Shown here piece after piece: positions 23,901-35,340 of a stretch of 64,000 nucleotides of DNA. Under the pieces are notes generated by a model. That model saw only the letters and a program-made list of their open reading frames with translations. It made no database searches and was not told the DNA's origin. Position 1 is the stretch's first letter. Each line of letters opens with the position of its first letter. Origin of the DNA: Tubiluchus corallicola (Eukaryota > Priapulida > Priapulimorpha > Priapulimorphida > Tubiluchidae); contig JAQGDQ010000032.1 in the NCBI GenBank assembly GCA_030141605.1, positions 169,501-233,500 of the forward strand, written 5' to 3'. The position numbers were made by a program, and so were the translations under genes.

Positions 23901-26900
23901 CATATTCATCATCATAAATATTATATCTCTTACATAACAAAAACCACCAAATTTTTGGTTAAATAATAATAAAAATACGATTTTCGATTGTTTTGACTAA
24001 ATGGATAAATAAATTTCCTACTTAGTTCTCGCAATAATTAATTTTTTTGCAGTCTTGGATAGCCGGCATTTTTACAATTCTGTTCCTTATAAGCCTTTGG
24101 AATTGCATGCTTATAAGTCATTCATGGAGAATGAAATATTGGATAAAAATTTGCAAAGCTCTGGCTTTCAATCCTTGCCAAGGTTGAGACTTACTAACTC
24201 TGGCACACGAAAAAGAGAAAGACGTTTAGGTGTAAGAATTCCTGGCGTGCCTATTTCTGGCGCCCATATACTCCCGAAAGGCAAAACTTACACGCTTTCT
24301 ACTTTGCGCAGGTTTTTGTAATTCCAAATGTGGCATCTGTTGCAACAGAAACGTTTAAATTTAGGCTATACTTAACCACTGATGTAGATAATCATATAAT
24401 TCACATTGGATTGAAAAAAAACTACAATTAGCTCCTGTCTAGTTAACATTTATTTTCAAAGTAGGAAAAAGGTGAAAGGATGCTTTCATTAAAAAAAATG
24501 AAAAGTTGGGTTTTTTTGTTTTTGAATACATTTGTGTCTACCTGTGTATGTGAATGCAGACTATGTTGCAAGTGCAAATTTACATTAAGGTCCAATAATA
24601 AATAGATTATAACTTATTGTAGGGTATATATGTCACCTTGTAAGCAATATTAGTGATTATGTTACTGTCTGAAACACCAAAGCATTACTTTATTTCAAAG
24701 TATTGTACTGTACGAGGTGCATCTTCTCATGTATTTGTATAAATACTTAAGAGTCGCTTCCTAAGCCCTGAAGGAGTTGGCCCCTAAAAAGAGATTATTG
24801 TTATAAAAATTAAAATGAATAAAGAAGTCAATTTAAAATAAGTTTAATTTTTAACTAAATTTTATTCACAAATTAAAACCGAAATATTATTAAAACTTGG
24901 ATTTCAGCAAAGAAAACGTTGGTTGAAAGGACAAAATATATCCTTTTGAGTATGCAATAATCTAAACGACTGATTTATGTACATATGCGAACAATTCTGC
25001 TGTTTGCTTATCTAACTTAATTACCCAAATGTTTTAGACGTATTCTAGGTTTAGTCAATATGGAGAAAAACCTTTTACGCAATTTTTAAACTACCAAAGG
25101 TGTACTATGGTATGCATATGTGTGCGTATTATGGAGGCGAAAATATACCTACCAAATTGACATGGGTTAGCTATCTCAGCTGGGTTTAAGATGTTTCATC
25201 AAGTGAGATCCTTTCAGTTGCTACCTGTGGATCTCATTTAAATGTGACCAGTTGTGACACTAGATTGGTTGTACCGCGGAGACCAAAATGGTCTCCAAGA
25301 CAAAATATACATATGTTGTCTATTTCACAACACGTTGCATCACGTTGTTTATTTGTTTGTTCAGGTAAGACACGGTTTATGCGCCCATCTTCAGAACGAA
25401 GACGAACCAATGCATCGGGCACCATTTATGAGTGAATCGGAAACCATGTTTTTGCCAAAATGCCAGGAATCCATGCTGAATGGGTGCACGCGAGAGTATG
25501 ATCCGGTTTGCGGCGAAGATCTTGTTACTTATTCAAATGAGTGCCAACTCTGTGTGGTAGTACTGAAAGCGCAGAAAGCTGGTGAAAATAAAGTTATTCG
25601 AATTAGACACAGAGGTAACTATGAGCTATTCCATTAAAAATGTTACTACACTTTGTAGATTAATTAAATTAAATGTGTGGTTTGAGCTTTGCTAAAGTGA
25701 AAAATGTTGAGCAAATGTAATTTTGCGTTCCTCTTGCTTAACGTTTCATTTTACTGATCGCAGCTATATTGGCGTTTGAAGTAATCTTTTACATAAATGC
25801 CAAATTGTCTTTTTAACATGCTTGTCACTTTAGTTAGAAGCACTATGCGTTCAAACTATCAGAAGTCTATTCAAACGATACAACAGGATCAGTATTTCAC
25901 CAGAAATGAAAAGCTCGCCGAATTATGTATTAAAGCTGAGTCATGTATTAATGTTTTAATGCGGAGTTCCATTATTAATTACAGGTTATTGCGTTATTAT
26001 AATAGTATGTCAATTCAGTTCACTTCAGATTTTTATTTCGGCAGCTAAGAACGTATAAAATACCAATAAAGTACAAATAAAATATGTAGTCAGCCTACAG
26101 TTATTTAGTGTCATAAATTATCATCAACAGTGGCTTTTTCAAATGGCGTAAGACAAGGGGCAGTGCATTCTACTGCCGTTGATATTTGTGTAATATATTC
26201 AAGGTCTTCTTGTGGCATTATCAATATGGACATTTAGATTTCTTGATAACGCCTACGATGACGCCTTGTGAATTGGTAGAAAATTATAGAAAATTACGCT
26301 CAGAAATACAGCATTATATTAGTTCGACATTTAGCGTAACAAGATAACGGGCAAATATTTAAATTCAAACGGTAAGCCGCGTATAAATCTTGATGGTTAT
26401 CTACTTAAATGGTGTGGAAAAGTTAAATATCTTGGTTGTTCGCTAACAGGAAATGTCTGTGCAAATTTCTCATGGCCTTGCAAAAGCTCAAAATCTAAAG
26501 TAATAAACCTTTTCACAGTTTTTCACAGTTCTGGTGATTGATGATGATCGTGAGAAGGTCAACGGTTAAGTGTGCCAGCGCATTTGTGTACACTTGACAA
26601 TGCATCGCAGCCCATGCTATTGTAATAGTAATTAAGAAAAGGGACGAATGCTAGCTATAGAACCTTACCTAGTTCATTTTTTCTTGTTCCCATGCAAGAT
26701 CCCGCAAGACTAATGTATAATTAAGTAAGTAAACAACTAAAGTTACTGAATTAGGTTTTGCTTTACCCACATGTCACGTGACAGTTGTAGCTAAGACACG
26801 TTGCTGTGGTACACTTAATCTTTGATCTATAGCAACTGGGTATGCGCACAACGAAACTGCGAAAAGGCTTATTCAAACTTTGTCATGTTTTTAAGTGTGT

Positions 26901-27768
26901 TATAGGCTAGAGATTTCCAAATTTTGAGTAGTCATATAATGTGGTGACACTGAGAAAGTAATTCAGCAGATTGACATTTTGCAGGCGAGTGTAACGAAGA
27001 GGACGCAAAACCAAAGCCTGCTCCAATGAGAGCCATCCCTGATATCGTCATTGAACCTCACTGCAGTGAGTCAGTCGCTTGTACACGTGATTATAATCCA
27101 GTATGCGGAACTGATGGAGTAACTTACCCAAATGAATGTTTACTCTGCGTACAGCGAAGGAAGCAAGCCGGTTTAAAAATTGCAAAGAGAGGTAAAATAC
27201 ACACAATAGTAATTTTTTACCATTTAATCTAATATTATACGCAAAATCATTAGCTGCAGGATTTTGAATGAATGTACATGTGCATATGTATGATATGTGC
27301 ATGTGCATGTGCATGTATTTTGGACTTTCTGCGCAAAGAAAATGTAAACCAGACTGAGAATCGTAGACAGAAGTATACAGTGTACTCATTAACTAAGAAA
27401 ACATCCTTGTGCAAGGCTTACGAAAACGCGACCAGGAAAGAAGTCACGTATTCTGTATCATGACGTCAAATAAAGCAATAGAGGTACTGGATCGAGGTAC
27501 TGGTCGGCATTTCGCGATCGGCGATCAGGACGCCAATTGAGTTTGATCTCGGGATCTCCACATTTTTCAGAGTTGTTCCCGACCCCGAATCATTAATATA
27601 ATTATCAGTAAATGCAGGTGATAAGAAAATTACAGTGAAATTCTGCAATTTTAGTTCCAATCTTATTATTACGTATAGCATAGGCGCCTAAATCCTGGAC
27701 GAAAAGAAGTTGTCTGAACTATAAGCATGCAGCCCAGCCTCCAAGCTACTAAGGCATTAATTATCCTG

Positions 27769-27802
<34 letters not shown>

Positions 27803-30466
27803 GATAATGATAATGATAATGATAATGATAATGATAATGATAATGATAATGATAATGATAATGATAATGATAATGATAATGATAATGATAATGATAATGA
27901 TAATGATAATGATAATGATAATGATAATGATAATGATAATGATAATGATAATGATAATGATAATGATAATGATAATGATAATGATAATGATAATGATAAT
28001 GATAATGATAATGATAATGATAATGATAATGATAATGATAATGATAATGATAATGATAATGACAATGACAATGGCAATGACAATGACAATGACAATGACA
28101 ATGACAATGGCAATGGCAATGGCAATGGCAATGGCAATGGCAATGATAATGATAATGATAATGAATAATGATAATGATAATGATGATATAATGATGATGA
28201 TAATGATAATGATAATGATAATACTAATGATAATTTCGTTTAGGACACAGATCCTGTGATAGCACCTTAAGTAACTCAATATGTATTTCCAAACTGGTCC
28301 CGATTATTATTACCCGCTTGTTTTTGCATACTTCGCTACGATAAATAGACGTAAAGTAAACATAACAACCTTTTTGCTGTGAAGTTAAACCAAGTGTTAG
28401 AAAGAATAATTATGCGTTGGGCCCACTGACTAAGAAGCATTATCTTTTTGGGCGAGATATTTAGATAGGGAAAATACTAGTAATATTGTGATACAAGAAT
28501 AACACAAAATATTTTTCATAAATTTTTCCAAAACTACTGGCAAATCGCACCTACCAAAGCCGTCACACTTACAGGTGGTCGAATGCACTGTTTCTCCGTA
28601 TGTGCCGGGAAAATCTAATCATGCAGTAGTAGCAGTTTGTTACTCATGTAGTTTCCAAGAGTAGAACACATGGTTAACAATACAAATTTATGACAAGCAT
28701 ACCGAACATTGATTTAGTACAGTATATGATCAAGCAATATTCTTTTACTTTAAACTGCTTAAAATCGGCAACAATCACGTGATGCAGTTATGGTTAATAA
28801 AATCTCACTTAAAATATGTTCCTTCGAAATTTAAGGATGAATAAGTTGCTCAGTGGTATATTTTTTAATATGTCTCAAAAGTCTACAGTAAAAGCTGTTT
28901 TCAAATACTATAAACTTTTGAACTTTGGGGTCGGAACGGCATAACAAATTCGGGAATGCCTTTCGGAATTGGACTGAATGTTGGGGAAAATATTTGAAAA
29001 AAGTTTGGGGATCGAGGCTCGGGGTCGGCATCATAACGACCCCGATCCCGAACACCCTTAGATATCACGTCTACCACTCCCACTGCTTGCGCCACAACTA
29101 CTGATCAGCAGCAGCAGCAAATAATAACAAAAACGACAGCAAATGTGACAGCAGTACAGCAACAATTGTAGCAACGACGTTGATGAATGATTATGACGAC
29201 AGTGACGACGACGGTGTCATTATGCAGAAACAGCAGGAACTAGCAGAGTTTTATATTTTATAGGTGAATGTTTGAAAAAGGAGCTAAGAAGTTACAAGTT
29301 AGACACCCAAGAAATCCTCGATGAAGAGCCGGAATGCAGCGAAATGTCGAAGAAAGGAATGTGTCCAATGAATTTGGCACCAGTACGTCGGCTTACTCTT
29401 ATGTCTTGTTCTAGGGAAGCCTCTAAATATTGGCACAGAACTTTGCTCAGCTGGTCACAACTGCTTTAATGGAAAACAGGACCTGTTCCTAAACGATAGA
29501 GCAAAACGATCTAACATACAAAATATGAAAATATTGTTTTTTTAAAAATTGTTTTAAAAATATTGTTTTTTAGACCCGTCTGCTCTCCTGGTAATAAGGA
29601 GCGTGTTATAAGAAACTAATAAGGCTAATTGTTTTGGATGTGGCATGGGGGCATAAATTATATTTAACTATTATAAAAACTATTGCGACTATTTTGATTT
29701 TTTTAATTGAAGGTGTGTGGCAGTGACGGCGTCACCTACGACAACGAGTGTATGCTGTGCTACAAGGCGGCGACATTGCGAGAAAAGGGCTTACCGAGCA
29801 AATTGCTGATTCACAAAAGAGGTGAGATGGTTTAACACTTGCTCACTTGCATTAAGTAAATTATTGTCTGTATTATAGACGTCATTCAGCATCATCAGTG
29901 TTATCATTGTTGTCGACTTTTGCGAGTTCTTGCAATATTTAAGGACAGAAAAAGTAATTAGCATTTTCTAACTGCTAAGAGTTGTGTAACTTGTGTAACT
30001 TTGAATGTTAGAATAGGCAGTAAAACAGCTCTTCGAGCCGTATAGTAAAAAGACCTTTCACTTTTTATCTTTATAGGTGCCTCACAAGGTAGTTAGCTTG
30101 ATAGTCTAGATAAAAGTATATAGAATCGGGTACTATATAGTTTTCAATGAGTTTAACACATATAGCATTGCGTATGACAAGCTCTTATGTTTCACAGCAA
30201 AAATACAATTGAAAATAATCAGTAGCAGAGTAAATTTTAACTAAAATCGCATTATACCTCAAACAAATAGCACAATTTAATCATTAGCATTATAGATACA
30301 GTACAGATATTAACTACTAGTGATACTAGTAATTTAAAAGAAATTAGATAAAAATTAAGCAAGTACTCTCAAGCACTTTACAACTCCTCTTAAACTCAAT
30401 AAAACTAGTGGTTTACAATGTGCGTAGACATTTAATGACATAAAAATCATTGCAGGTGATTGTTGA
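20949..30466 (+). CDS. Secreted four-domain Kazal serine protease inhibitor, complete
   Basis: Seven coding exons: 20949-20991, 23739-23887, 25365-25614, 26985-27191, 29264-29382, 29713-29821, 30456-30466. The joined frame is 888 nt, 295 residues. Exon 1 plus the start of exon 2 form a signal peptide (h-region [11 protein letters not shown], likely cleavage after SAA at residue 23). Kazal domains lie at about 26-70, 97-150, 174-219 and 241-295. Each has six Cys and a [Y/L]x[P]VC core, for example [20 protein letters not shown] in domain 3. The predicted P1 residue (second after Cys2) is Arg in domains 1-3 (R32, R107, R182) and Met in domain 4 (M252). That suggests trypsin-like targets for three and elastase- or chymotrypsin-like targets for the last. 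The sixth Cys of every domain sits on the next exon, and the final exon encodes only the end of a Gly codon plus Asp-Cys-stop. Domains 2-4 look like vertebrate SPINK; domain 1 is follistatin-like. Targets and tissue are unknown. Confidence 0.9.
21708..21785. repeat. Compound (CAC)n-(CAT)n-(CGT)n microsatellite
   Basis: CACCACCACC passes into CATCATCATCGTCATC and GTCGTCGTC, in intron 1 of the Kazal gene. Confidence 0.9.
22520..22640. repeat. (GAT)n/(GAC)n microsatellite
   Basis: A run of about 60 bp of pure GAT and GAC triplets, then degenerate GAT/GGT. It makes a spurious Asp-rich ORF. Confidence 0.9.
22650..22990. repeat. Degenerate tetranucleotide tract (GAGT, then CCAA/CCAG)
   Basis: A GAGTGAGT-like region grades into ACTGACTGACC and then long CCAACCAACCAG arrays. 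It is similar in style to the tract at 11640-11950. Confidence 0.85.
24053..24321 (+). other. Candidate alternative terminal exon inside Kazal intron 2
   Basis: A strong acceptor (ATTTTTTTGCAG, ending 24052) is followed by an ORF of 88 codons to a TAA, with AATAAA signals at 24597-24602 and 24818-24823. The exon would start with two bases completing a codon, exactly like the Kazal exon at 23739, so it could be joined directly to the signal-peptide exon 20949-20991. That product would be about 103 residues, a signal peptide plus a Cys-free basic tail with a RKRERR multibasic site and no known domain. The codon composition looks protein-like. The constitutive chain 23887 to 25365 is better supported because it restores the sixth Cys of domain 1. 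It may instead be a chance ORF or a remnant. Confidence 0.3.
26128..26470 (+). pseudogene. LINE reverse-transcriptase relic in a Kazal intron
   Basis: Discontinuous frames give [16 protein letters not shown] (compare [12 protein letters not shown] of non-LTR reverse transcriptases), then RSSCGI, then a decayed active-site block NAYDDAL (compare YADDL). Later comes [18 protein letters not shown], like the K-YLG block after the palm domain. In-frame stops and frameshifts separate the blocks. It is a dead fragment within the intron 25615-26984. Confidence 0.7.
27485..27600. other. GC-richer patch with CCCGACCCCGA motif
   Basis: GATCGGCGATCAGGACG and GATCTCGGGATC to GTTCCCGACCCCGAATC stand out from AT-rich intron 4 sequence. 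It shares motif style with 28905-29060 and may be part of one dispersed repeat family. Confidence 0.3.
27771..28232. repeat. (GATAAT)n satellite, about 460 bp
   Basis: Close to 50 perfect or near-perfect hexamers run to about 28058. Blocks of GACAAT, then GGCAAT, then GATAAT again follow, with imperfect units to 28232. It lies in the intron between Kazal domains 3 and 4. All long ORFs over it are repeat artefacts. Confidence 0.97.
28905..29060. other. GC-richer patch with GGGGTCGG / GATCCCGA motifs
   Basis: Inside the same Kazal intron. GGGGTCGGAACGGC and CGGGGTCGGCATC to GACCCCGATCCCGAAC suggest a short dispersed repeat with internal inverted GGGTCG/CGACCC motifs. Confidence 0.3.
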
Positions 30467-30741
30467 GCTGGTAATGAAGACCGCACCTTAGATCCCCGGG
30501 ACATCGAAACAACGTTGGCGAAATGTCCACCACATTATTAGAGCAGTTTACTCAACACTAATTTCTCAATGCCGTAATGCTAGGTTTAATTAATTTCACA
30601 GCAAGGTAGAACAGGGTGAATAAACCAATTATCTGAACGTTGGTATAGTAATTGTACAGGGAATGGAACTGATGAACAGATATTTTCTCTGACAGAATTG
30701 CAGAGTGAAAAGCATTATGATTACTCTTATCTTAAATTTCG

Positions 30742-30747
30742 AATAAA
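30742..30747 (+). promoter_or_regulatory. Poly(A) signal of the Kazal gene
   Basis: AATAAA (in GAATAAATAAA) about 275 bp after the stop codon. Confidence 0.6.
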
Positions 30748-31014
30748 TAAATTATAAAATTGGTTCGCAATGCTTTGCTCCGTGTATTTTTAGTGTTTTA
30801 ATGATGACTTAAGCATTATTTAATCAACAACAGCTGCTCATACTGGAATTGTACATTGTTCTTGGAGTACTTGATCTCTCTAACATCTGATGTCGTTAAA
30901 CATGTCTTTAATTTTAGGGCCTATGGTCACTGAGCCCATTGATCCCTCACCATACTTACACCTTTGGTCCCTCAATAAAATAAAGTTCAATTGGGCCCTC
31001 CTCAAATTAAACAT

Positions 31015-31062
31015 AGTCACAATTTGAACTCGAACGCCAGCTGCTATCCTAACCATCCACAA
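31015..31062 (-). mobile_element. tRNA-like (SINE) fragment
   Basis: The minus strand reads TGGATGGTTAGGATAGCAGC followed closely by GTTCGAGTTCAA, tRNA A- and B-box-like motifs with a shortened spacing. It is not an intact tRNA. Confidence 0.3.
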
Positions 31063-31251
31063 AACAGCAAAACTTTGAAGTGTGAAAAAAGCAAAATAAT
31101 CGAATGATCACACAGTGGTTCAAGCTACCAAAACGTCTTGAGAATATTTATTACTAAGCAAACTGCTCAGCTCCAATAGTGTTCGTAATATGTGTGTCAG
31201 CTGAGTAGAGCATTCATTACTACATTAATTGTTATTTAAAGCAACAATTGT

Positions 31252-31335
31252 TATTGATAGAGGGCGTCTGACTATGAGTGATAAGTCGTAAATTCAATTC
31301 TTCAGCTGTGATCTCGGTTCCAATTATAATTTTTA
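31252..31335 (+). mobile_element. tRNA-derived SINE-like remnant
   Basis: GATAGAGGGCGTCTGACTATGAGTG is followed by GTCGTAAATTCAATTCTTCAG, resembling tRNA D-arm to anticodon plus a decayed GGTTCGAATCC B box. It then runs into non-tRNA sequence, as SINEs do. Confidence 0.5.
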
Positions 31336-32633
31336 ATGCAGCAAGAGGGTCTAACTACAAAATGTATCAATTTCCAATTGAAACATCGCGGTTTCGCTCA
31401 TTGTGATTAGACGTAACGCTACAAAACCCAAATTAGAGAGCAACATATTGTTATCAATCCTACGTGTTTCGCTAAGCTTTATTTTTCCCTTGCTTGGCAC
31501 AAGTCACGAACGCAACATGATTTTTCACTCTAGGTGTCAATAGCGTTTAACGTTCGTGTATGAGCGAAATAAAATACTGTCAGTGTGCGCTTTTGATGCG
31601 AAACGAAATAGGCAGTCATTCTCTTTTATTTGCTCTGCCTACTGCTGAATGAGTTAATTAATAAATACACGAGTTACCACTCTCTCAGCGACATTATACA
31701 AGCGTTATCCATGTGAGCTACTGGCAAATTCACGTTATAAAGAAGTGACTATGGATAATATAATATGAAATTGTTTTGTTCTATTAAGTGGTTTCATATA
31801 TACCCACACACGAAGAACACTCCGTATCTTTTGTTATTCATGTGCAAATTAATCATTGCGAGGCAGTTCGTAACTGTAGCAAGCAACAATAATAAGCGCC
31901 TACTATGTATACGCACACTACTATCTCTGTGTATTTTGCGCCTGTAATTATTTCACGGTTTTGCAAACCATTATAGCTTCCGGTTACTATCAATGCACAG
32001 CGTTAGGTCATGCAGATATTCCTTGTAGTTGATATAACGAGTTCGCTGTCGTGCTGAGTCAATTCTGAGGTACACAATAAAACAGACAGTAGACAGGTAG
32101 AATCCTAAACCGTATTCAAAAGCGGTGTACTCACAATGTTGATGGCCGCATTTGACGCATCATGCAAAAAAGCAATTTAAAAGCTAAATAAATATTAAAG
32201 CATCACGTCTATACTGTTAAAGATCGCGCATCTATTAAAACACGTGAAATGTGCAAACTTTCATATCTTTCTCTAAAAGATTAAGCCTGAAACGCAACGT
32301 TTGTTTATCTTTGCATATTGTTAGGTAGAAAGTCAGAACTAAAACGAATTCATCAACCACCTTTGGCTTCTGATTTGAAATCAAACTGCGTTATACAATA
32401 AAATGAAATTTATGTTGTTCTGGAATCTGAATAGTAAATTGTTAAGTTGAGCTAATCAATGTACGCACAATTCTCTGCTCATGACGGTTTTGGCAGAGTC
32501 TATAGATTCAGGTACGATGCATAGCACCTTATGTGCACTGAATGGGAGCTACGCAGTCTTCTTAGCGAGTTCAATTCAAGTACGTCACTTAGCTAGGAGA
32601 GATCCCAGTACACCACTTAGCTAAGACAAATCT
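31336..32633. other. Intergenic, nothing recognised
   Basis: AT-rich spacer between the Kazal gene and the MITE-like element; no exon or element found. Confidence 0.5.
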
Positions 32634-33262
32634 GAGGCCAATTTCACACTGAAGCAGCACGGCAAAATTCCTCGAGGAAGAAGTCTTTGCCGCATTTCTC
32701 AAGAAAACGGAACACACTGTTTTCTAAGGTGCATTTCATACAGACGCCCCATGAGGAATTCTGTCGCCAGGTAGAAGCTATGCGCCATCCTCAAGAGTGT
32801 GTTCCGTTTTCGTGAGGATTCCTCGTGGAATTCAAATTCAAATTTAACTAGCTTGTTTAACGAGCAACAATTAACATAATTCAGCATAAAATTATCAGTT
32901 TTTAATCTCACTTTTATTATACAGACATTTTTTGTTTTACCAATGCAACAGCGATGGCTGTATTTGTGAAAATGAAAAATAAAGCACCCATATAGTTTAT
33001 TTTATGTACACAGATCTCAAATTTTGAAGTGTTAAAAACGGTCTGACATTACACTGACTAACATTATTAAAACGTACTTTGTATATGACAAATCTACAAT
33101 TCGCATAGAAGCTGGAGTTATCTGGACGGGCGTAAGAATCGCGCGGTTTCAGTGTGAAATTAACTTTATTGCCGCATCGGTTTTCGAGAATAAACCTGAA
33201 ATTTCCTGAAAATTTTCTGATAGCATTTCGGTGCCTCATTTTCCTTATATCCTCAGTGTAAA
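32634..33262. mobile_element. MITE-like or hairpin element with terminal inverted repeats
   Basis: The left end GGCCAATTTCACACTGA and the right end, read on the other strand, GGCGCATTTTACACTGA match at 14 of 17 positions. Inside, AAAACGGAACACAC (near 32703) is mirrored by GTGTGTTCCGTTTT (near 32798), giving a nested hairpin. No transposase frame is present. The target-site duplication is unclear (TGA versus TAA). Confidence 0.5.
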
Positions 33263-33861
33263 ATGCGCCTAAGAGTAAGACATTTTAATAATAATACAGG
33301 TACGACCAAGAGCTACGCATGCGTAAGCTAAGTGGGCTTGAAAACGTTTCTACTCTGTGCGGGTAGACATTAAATTCACAGACATGCAGTAAATCAATAG
33401 ATCAATATAGAATCGATTTTCTGAAACAAGCTTACGTTACAATTTATTCAACTGAATGGGTACAAGTCTTTAATGTTAATACCGTTGTGATTCCAGGTAT
33501 GCCAGATAAAGGATAAAAACTGGGCTTGTTGACCTGCAATTATTGACGTTCACGGAGTAAAAGCAAGTGCATTTCCTCTGTGAACTCCAGTAGTGTTTCC
33601 CTAAATGGGAAATTTATAATAGGAGAGTAATACTAAGCCGATCAGAGCCTTTGTACAATGGTAGCAATAGACTAATGGTGAATGGCACAGGCATGACATT
33701 AATTATGGGCAACAGTACTATAGACAAAGGTTGCGACTTTTGCATTACTGTAAATTATACGAAAGTGTAATTATGTGATATTATCCGTGATCACGAACTT
33801 TTTTCTTACATGTCATTGTGGAATGACAAAATATATTTTCGAACAAAATGTCTCTTTCTTT

Positions 33862-33877
33862 CCTCTCTCTCTCTCTC

Positions 33878-33922
<45 letters not shown>
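33862..33922. repeat. (TC)n microsatellite
   Basis: CT repeats with one CGCTTT interruption. Confidence 0.95.
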
Positions 33923-33926
<4 letters not shown>

Positions 33927-34035
33927 AACATGTAAAAAGCTACTATTTAGAAAATTCATGAATGTTCTATCTTTCTTGAGAAACACACTTTTGTCAGAAA
34001 TCAGCACGGACTAATTATGCCATGATCGAATTACA

Positions 34036-34143
<108 letters not shown>

Positions 34144-34869
34144 AATAACTTCTCAGTTTGGCTTTAAGTGCAAACGTATGTGTGCCTACAGTTTCCTTAG
34201 TGACAAATGCATAAAAGATTTTTTTCACAATTTTATTAATAATTATGCTCTTCTTTAACAAGACACAGCAAAACTGTTGTTTGCATGTAGGTTACAGCTC
34301 TAAAATGCCAAATGATCATTAGTTTTACAACTTGCTGAAATAGTGTGCTTAATTATTGCTGATATTGTAACATACTCGAAATCAGCGACTAAAATAAGCA
34401 AGTAAAAAAGCACCCTGGGACATCAAAAAGAATGATCCCTTGTGATGGTCGGCAAAACTATACATGGCAACGACAGTCAAGCAGCGCCGAACCTAATTAC
34501 TGACACTGGTTATTATTCTGTTAAAAGAAAAGAATAACACGGGCGGCCACAGAGAAAACTTGGCGACCACAAAAGAAACCATTTCTGAGTGGTTCCATCT
34601 GCCATATTATCTTTTTTCTCACTGAGGAGGACTTCAAAGTGGCTTAGATGCCTCTATTGGCAACAAGTCTTTTTCAGTTTTTACAAGCATTTAAAAATCC
34701 GCATAATATCTTCTAATTTTTTAAACCATGGGCTTCAACCTAGACAACACTTGACGACATTTAGTTTTCGACAGAAGAAAGGAGCGATAATTATGTAGCA
34801 TCCGATCTCGAAAGCCCAACGTTATTTCTTTTTTAATTTATAGTATGGTTCCTTATGTCTGATTTTTGG

Positions 34870-35330
34870 CTCCTATGGGACTTTTGTGCTAAAGTTAATT
34901 TTTTTTTGAAAGTTAAGGATTGCAACCTCTCAGTCCAAAGAAAATTGGTGCCATTTTCCCTAGTCCATTAAATGCATTTTGAGGCAGTACTTTGAAGTGA
35001 GTCCAGATCAGAGAAATGTCCCAGTGTTGACTATCACACACCTGGAAATCACAGGAAAATGTATTTTATGGAGTTGAATGCAAATCTAATATCAGTTTTT
35101 TTCATAAGAACGACCCAAAAAATGCCCTAGCAATCCTTTTTTGTGGTATTCCTTCCGGCTCGGAAATAGGGCACACCCTAATATTCAGTCCACAAATCTG
35201 AAAATTACTGGAATGGGGTTTCTTGAATGCTGAATACAAGTATGAACTACTTAGTTTTGCTGTGCGGATGGATCTATTTGCCTATAGGTGTTTTCTGTGG
35301 ACCCACAAAAAAATCTATAATTATGATAAC
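34870..35330. repeat. Diverged repeat region, about 150-bp spacing
   Basis: Two related phrases (CTGGAAATCACAGGAAAATG to TTGAATGCAAATCTAATATC near 35044, and CTGAAAATTACTGGAATGGG to TTGAATGCTGAATACAAGTA near 35197) suggest a decayed tandem unit or element. No coding signal is seen. Confidence 0.35.
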
Positions 35331-35340
35331 TACTGGCCTG

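Noticed and set aside
27757-28279. Long open frames of Ile, Leu-Ser or Met-Ile repeats on both strands
   Set aside because: They are translations of the GATAAT satellite in different frames, without start context, splice sites or domain.
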